Below are positions 6,109-8,937 of a DNA stretch of 8,937 nt, one piece after another. Origin of the DNA: JBOGED01 sp050743625 (GTDB lineage: Bacteria; Actinomycetota; Nitriliruptoria; Euzebyales; Egibacteraceae). A program made the position numbers and the translations under genes. Below the pieces are notes generated by a model that saw only the letters and a program-made list of their open reading frames with translations, ran no database searches and was not told the origin of the DNA. Within the stretch, counting starts at the first letter, position 1. Every line of letters begins with the position of its first letter. Location: assembly GCA_050743625.1 (NCBI GenBank), contig JBOGED010000434.1, positions 1 through 8,937 on the forward strand, given 5' to 3'.

Positions 6109-6372
6109 ACCTACCTGTCGTCCGGGGCCTCCATGCTCCGACGTGCAGCCGCCAAGTTTCCGCCCTCGCCGGCCGCCGTCAACGACGCCCGCGATACCGG
6201 TGTCCGGTGCTCCGAAGGGGTCGGGGGCAGAGGTGAGACCCCTCGAGCTCGCCGATCCTCAAATGCTGCGTTCGCGGCGTTGCGCGGGCCAGCAGGGCGC
6301 AATGAGCGTGTTCAACGCGTCAATCGTCCTCGGTCCGCTGTCCCTGTCGTCGCCGGCATGAGGCTGAGGTCC
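6109..6372. other. Intergenic region between aldolase and sigma factor genes
   Basis: These 264 bases hold no convincing gene. Short frames across them, such as one on the minus strand ending at 6111, have low-complexity, arginine- and alanine-rich translations and no ribosome binding site. The region must contain the end of the aldolase transcript and probably the promoter of the sigma operon, but I see no clear terminator hairpin and no well-spaced promoter. On the minus strand GGGAAAC near 6160 is followed by CGTC only about 12 bases later, which is too close for the usual ECF promoter spacing. Confidence 0.6.
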
Positions 6373-7389
6373 CTACGTCCGCTCCATGGACGAGTCGTAG
6401 CGGCCGTCGCGGGCGGCGGCGTTGCAGTCTGCGCGGTGGCGCAGCGCCTGTTGGCCGGCCTCGATGTTGGACGGCGCGCCCTTCCATGCCGCCAGGGGAG
6501 GGTCGAGCAGTGCCCGACCATAGGAGAAGGTGAGCTGCCAGGGCTGCTCGCCTAAGGAGTTGATCGCCTGCAAGTGCTCGGTGGCCCGCTCCGGCGACTG
6601 GCCGCCCGATAGGAACGCGATACCCGGGACGGCCGCGGGCACGCAGCGGCGCAGGCAGCGCACGGTCACCGAGGCGACCTCGTCGACCGTCACCTGTTGA
6701 GCGCAATCCTTGCCGGGAGCGACCATGTTCGGCTTGAGGACCATCCCCTCGAGCAGCACGCGCTGTTCAGCCAGTTCGTCGAAGACCCGGCGCAACGTGC
6801 GCTCGGTCACATCCTGACATCGTTCGACCGAGTGGTCGCCGTCCATGAGCACCTCTGGCTCGACGATCGGGACGATGCCGGCTTCCTGGCACAACGCGGC
6901 ATAACGGCCCAGGGCGTGGGCATTGGCGGACAGACATGAGTCGCTCGGCAGCGCGCCGTCGATGCGGATCACCGCGCGCCACTTGGCGAAGCGGGCCCCC
7001 ATCTCGTGGTACTCGGCGAGCCGATCGCGCAGGCCATCGAGTCCTTCAGTGACGGTCTCGCCCTCGGCGAACGCGAGCGGCTTCGCGCCCGTGTCGACCT
7101 TGATGCCGGGCAGGATGCCGGCCCGGGCTGCGGCCTCGGGGATCGAAACCCCACCGTCGGTCCGCTGACGAAACGTCTCGTCGGACAGGATCACACCGCT
7201 GACGAACTCCCCGAGACCAGGCGTCGTCACGATCATCGAGCGGTACACGCGCCGCGTCTCCGCGTTCGCCGGAACGCCAGCCTTCTCCAGCCGTTGCGAC
7301 ATCGTCGGGATGCTTTCGTCCGCTGCCAGGATTCCCTTTCCGGCTGCGACCATCAGCGTGGCGGTCCTTACAAGCGCGTCGTTCGGCAT
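6373..7389 (-). CDS. Class I fructose-bisphosphate aldolase
   Basis: This 338-residue enzyme cleaves fructose 1,6-bisphosphate to dihydroxyacetone phosphate and glyceraldehyde 3-phosphate, or catalyses the reverse. It belongs to the metal-independent Schiff-base class common in animals and plants and found in some bacteria. All key residues can be placed: Asp24 in ILAADES, Lys97 in GIKVDTG, Lys136 in FAKWRAV, Glu178 in VEPEVL, the Schiff-base Lys219 in LLEGMVLKPNMV, the phosphate-binding FLSGGQS (259-265), and Arg292 in FSYGRAL. The C-terminus lacks the terminal tyrosine important in vertebrate aldolases; Tyr331 is near the end but not last. The ATG at 7389 has a GAGG about 10 bases upstream. 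It is divergent from the nucleotidyltransferase gene and separated from the sigma gene by 264 bases, so it is probably its own transcription unit. Confidence 0.96.
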   Translation of the reverse strand: MPNDALVRTATLMVAAGKGILAADESIPTMSQRLEKAGVPANAETRRVYRSMIVTTPGLGEFVSGVILSDETFRQRTDGGVSIPEAAARAGILPGIKVDTGAKPLAFAEGETVTEGLDGLRDRLAEYHEMGARFAKWRAVIRIDGALPSDSCLSANAHALGRYAALCQEAGIVPIVEPEVLMDGDHSVERCQDVTERTLRRVFDELAEQRVLLEGMVLKPNMVAPGKDCAQQVTVDEVASVTVRCLRRCVPAAVPGIAFLSGGQSPERATEHLQAINSLGEQPWQLTFSYGRALLDPPLAAWKGAPSNIEAGQQALRHRADCNAAARDGRYDSSMERT

Positions 7390-7599
7390 GTGTGCGTCCT
7401 CGTCGGATCCGTCGACCTCATTCGTCTGACCCTAGGCACAACCTCGCACCGCACGCCTCCCCGCACAGTGGGACCACGAGGTGGAACGTCGCTGCAACCG
7501 TCGGTCGACGACGCGCATCGGGCCACGCGCTTCGGTGAGTTGGGCGGCTCGCGTCGCGTGGTGTCGGCCTGCACAGTACGGCTTGAGTAGGTTGGCGCG
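7390..7599. promoter_or_regulatory. Divergent promoter region between aldolase and nucleotidyltransferase genes
   Basis: The two genes point away from each other across 210 bases, so both promoters should lie here. Toward the nucleotidyltransferase, TAGGTT at 7588-7593 fits a TANNNT -10 box and ends 6 bases before the A of the start codon at 7600. That is the spacing expected if transcription begins at the ATG itself (leaderless mRNA). Toward the aldolase, the minus strand reads TAGGGT at 7434-7429, about 40 bases before its ATG. I find no good -35 box for either. No protein-coding frame in this stretch looks real. Confidence 0.45.
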
Positions 7600-8397
7600 A
7601 TGCCACCACAGTCTCTGCCGGCGCATGTCGAAAGGGTCGCCACCGAGCTAGGCGAGCTGCCTGGGGTGGTCGCTGTAGTCCTGGGCGGCTCACGAGCCAC
7701 AGGGACGCATCGCCCCGACAGTGATTGGGATCTCGGTGTCTACTATCGCGCATCTGCGCGACCGCTCAACCCCGACGAGGTTCGTGGGCTCGGCTACGAG
7801 GGTTACGTCTCCGAGCTTGGCGAGTGGGGGCCGATCGTGCACGGCGGCGCATGGCTGAGCATCGACAGCACTCCCGTCGATGTCCTGTTTCGCGATCTCG
7901 ACATCGTCGAACCGTGGCTGAGGCAGGCGCAGCGCGGCCACTTCGAGGTGCTCACCCAGAACGGCCACATCGTCGGTGCCCCGACCTATCTGCCGGTAGG
8001 AGAGCTGGCGCTGTGCCAGCCGATCAGCGGCGAGGTCCCACGACCTAGCTTTCCGGACGCGCTTGCCGATGCGGCACCTAGGCGGTGGGAGGGACGAGCC
8101 GGCGTCTCGCTCGTGTTCGCCGACGGCCACGCCCGCTTGGGTGATGCCGTCTGCTGCGCGGGCATGCTCGCCGACGCCGTGCTCTGCGTGGCTCATGCAC
8201 GGCTTGCGCGGGACCGCGAATGGGTCCTCAACGAGAAGCGCCTCATCATGCGCGCGGGCCTTCAAGGGGTACAGCCACTGCTTGCCCGAGCGGGCAGCAC
8301 GAGCGTTGAGCTGACGGCCACCGTGGCGAGGATCAGCGAAATGCTGGGCATCGGGCCATTCACCATCAGGGAACCGTCTACGCCCGATCGGGTTTAA
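7600..8397 (+). CDS. Nucleotidyltransferase-fold protein (MNT/aminoglycoside adenylyltransferase-like)
   Basis: This 265-residue protein has the DNA polymerase beta-like nucleotidyltransferase fold near its N-terminus. VVLGGSRATGTHRPDSDWDLGVYY (27-49) contains the GGSxxxG loop and the metal-binding pair Asp42 and Asp44, and TPVDVLFRD (91-99) supplies the third Asp at 94, so the active site looks complete. The rest (about 150-265) is mostly helical, with a conserved-looking WVLNEKRLIMRAGLQG stretch (208-223). Such proteins transfer a nucleotide to a drug, protein or RNA; the target cannot be told and resistance should not be assumed. There is no adjacent HEPN partner, as expected for a MNT/HEPN toxin-antitoxin pair. 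No clear Shine-Dalgarno precedes the ATG, and a -10-like box 6 bases upstream suggests a leaderless message. The codon pattern matches the neighbours. Confidence 0.87.
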   Translation: MPPQSLPAHVERVATELGELPGVVAVVLGGSRATGTHRPDSDWDLGVYYRASARPLNPDEVRGLGYEGYVSELGEWGPIVHGGAWLSIDSTPVDVLFRDLDIVEPWLRQAQRGHFEVLTQNGHIVGAPTYLPVGELALCQPISGEVPRPSFPDALADAAPRRWEGRAGVSLVFADGHARLGDAVCCAGMLADAVLCVAHARLARDREWVLNEKRLIMRAGLQGVQPLLARAGSTSVELTATVARISEMLGIGPFTIREPSTPDRV

Positions 8398-8428
8398 CGC
8401 GTCGCCCTCGAGGAGAACGCTCAGGTAT

Positions 8429-8515
8429 GGAGACGGGCTGTGTCCCCTCGCCGAGTCAGGGCCGAAACCTCCCCCGGGTGACCGCCCTGGCCCTGGCGGT
8501 CCACGGCCCGTCTCC
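8429..8515. repeat. Long inverted repeat in the convergent intergenic region
   Basis: GGAGACGGGCTGTG (8429-8442) pairs with CACGGCCCGTCTCC (8502-8515) at 13 of 14 positions plus one G-T type mismatch. Inside the 59-base loop are GACCGCC/GGCGGTC (8480-8486 with 8495-8501) and an alternative pairing CAGGGCC/GGCCCTG (8457-8463 with 8489-8495). It sits between two genes that converge on it, so a bidirectional terminator without a T-run is the simplest reading; a structured RNA is the alternative. Confidence 0.6.
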
Positions 8516-8530
8516 GGGATAGGCGCCCGA

Positions 8531-8824
8531 TCAGGCGTGGGCGAGGGCGATGATGCCGACGCCGGCGAGGAAGGCGAGCAGTAGCGCGCCGACGATCCCG
8601 CCGAACAGGAGCGCCATGAGTGCCGCGATGGCGATCCAGACGAGCGTGCCGATGATCGTGTTGCGTGACACGTGCAGCCAGCGGCGTCGCATGCTCCACG
8701 CGGACCGGCCCACCTCGACGACGAACCACAAGATCGCGATAGGGATGCCCACGAGCGTGGATGCGGCCAACACGAAGAGGATGGTGAGAAGTAGGACCTC
8801 TTCGATGCCGAAATCGATCCGCAC
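8531..8824 (-). CDS. Small multi-pass membrane protein, function unknown
   Basis: I do not recognise this 97-residue protein. It is strongly hydrophobic: residues 8-37 form a long nonpolar stretch, enough for one long or two short membrane helices. A basic, aromatic loop follows at 40-54 (RSAWSMRRRWLHVSR), then two more nonpolar helices at about 56-74 and 76-95, rich in Gly and Ala. By the positive-inside rule the arginine-rich loop should be cytoplasmic. There is no cleavable signal peptide and no catalytic motif. The start is GTG at 8824 with GGGAG 5 bases upstream. It stands alone and converges on the nucleotidyltransferase gene, with its own leader that contains a hairpin at 8851-8877. 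The membrane pattern and ribosome binding site make it real; the longer antisense frame over the same region is a shadow. Confidence 0.75.
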   Translation of the reverse strand: MRIDFGIEEVLLLTILFVLAASTLVGIPIAILWFVVEVGRSAWSMRRRWLHVSRNTIIGTLVWIAIAALMALLFGGIVGALLLAFLAGVGIIALAHA

Positions 8825-8850
8825 GACTGCTCCCGCTCATCATCCGTGAC

Positions 8851-8877
8851 GTGGACGCTCGCTTCTGAGCGTTCCAC
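8851..8877. repeat. Stem-loop upstream of the small membrane protein gene
   Basis: GTGGACGCTC (8851-8860) pairs with GAGCGTTCCAC (8867-8877), ten base pairs with a single bulged base, around the 6-base loop GCTTCT. On the minus strand it lies about 27 bases before the GTG start of the membrane protein. It could be a leader hairpin, an operator, or the terminator of a gene arriving from beyond the window on the plus strand. No T-run follows on the plus strand. Confidence 0.45.
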
Positions 8878-8937
8878 CGGGGAGCGCCCGTGGCTACGTC
8901 CTATGCCACATGGCGACCGGGTATTCCTGCGGTGGCG

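Noticed and set aside
6140..6165. ECF-type autoregulatory promoter (GGGAAAC with CGTC) before the sigma gene
   Set aside because: The two boxes are only about 12 bases apart, whereas ECF promoters usually need about 15-18.
6111..6302. 63-codon frame between the aldolase and sigma genes
   Set aside because: No ribosome binding site, composition of a shadow frame, and it ends in the sigma leader.
7405..7416. Adjacent GGATCC and GTCGAC sites resembling a cloning linker
   Set aside because: They lie in ordinary intergenic sequence with normal genes on both sides and no vector sequence; in high-GC DNA this is chance.
7690..8877. A 395-codon open frame on the minus strand covering the nucleotidyltransferase and the membrane protein region
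   Set aside because: Its translation is rich in Arg, Ser and Pro without recognisable motifs, and it runs antisense to a gene with an intact nucleotidyltransferase active site. It is a high-GC shadow.

Overview
The window is about two-thirds G+C, uses GTG as well as ATG starts, and is densely packed with overlapping genes. Its PurF propeptide, ECF sigma factor and tandem VOC proteins look like those of a high-GC Gram-positive bacterium (Actinomycetota). The genus cannot be named from the sequence alone. I see no tRNA, rRNA, CRISPR array, transposase or phage gene.

Layout. Most of the window (positions 1 to about 7390) is read from the minus strand. In transcription order it holds a class I fructose-bisphosphate aldolase (7389-6373); a 264-base gap; an ECF sigma factor (6108-5581) whose end overlaps a three-domain VOC (glyoxalase/bleomycin-resistance fold) protein (5588-4293); a nitrilase (4232-3315); purF (3273-1846); purM (1841-774); a short-chain dehydrogenase resembling benzil/sepiapterin reductases (777-46); and the first 16 codons of a further gene (49-1), possibly an ATP-dependent DNA ligase. 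From the sigma factor onward gaps are at most about 60 bases and several junctions overlap, so one long transcript or a few nested ones is likely. On the plus strand, diverging from the aldolase, is a nucleotidyltransferase-fold protein (7600-8397). It converges on a small multi-pass membrane protein of unknown function (8824-8531), and the gap between them is rich in inverted repeats.

How the genes fit together. PurF and PurM are the first and fifth steps of de novo purine synthesis and form the recognisable core. The nitrilase and the reductase sit either side with tight spacing but have no known role in that pathway. The sigma factor and VOC protein form a regulatory-looking pair: the VOC protein starts inside the sigma gene and carries a 40-residue N-terminal segment that recalls the start of some anti-sigma-like proteins.

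Most notable points. A 46-bp near-perfect palindrome lies at the very end of purM. It is flanked by a 6-bp direct repeat and appears to have replaced the natural end of PurM with a 22-residue tail. The VOC gene has two in-frame ATGs with nearly identical ribosome-binding regions 120 bases apart. The convergent intergenic region at 8398-8530 can fold into a long branched stem. I do not see a clearly new multi-gene system; the sigma/VOC pair and the palindrome are the best candidates for something undescribed.
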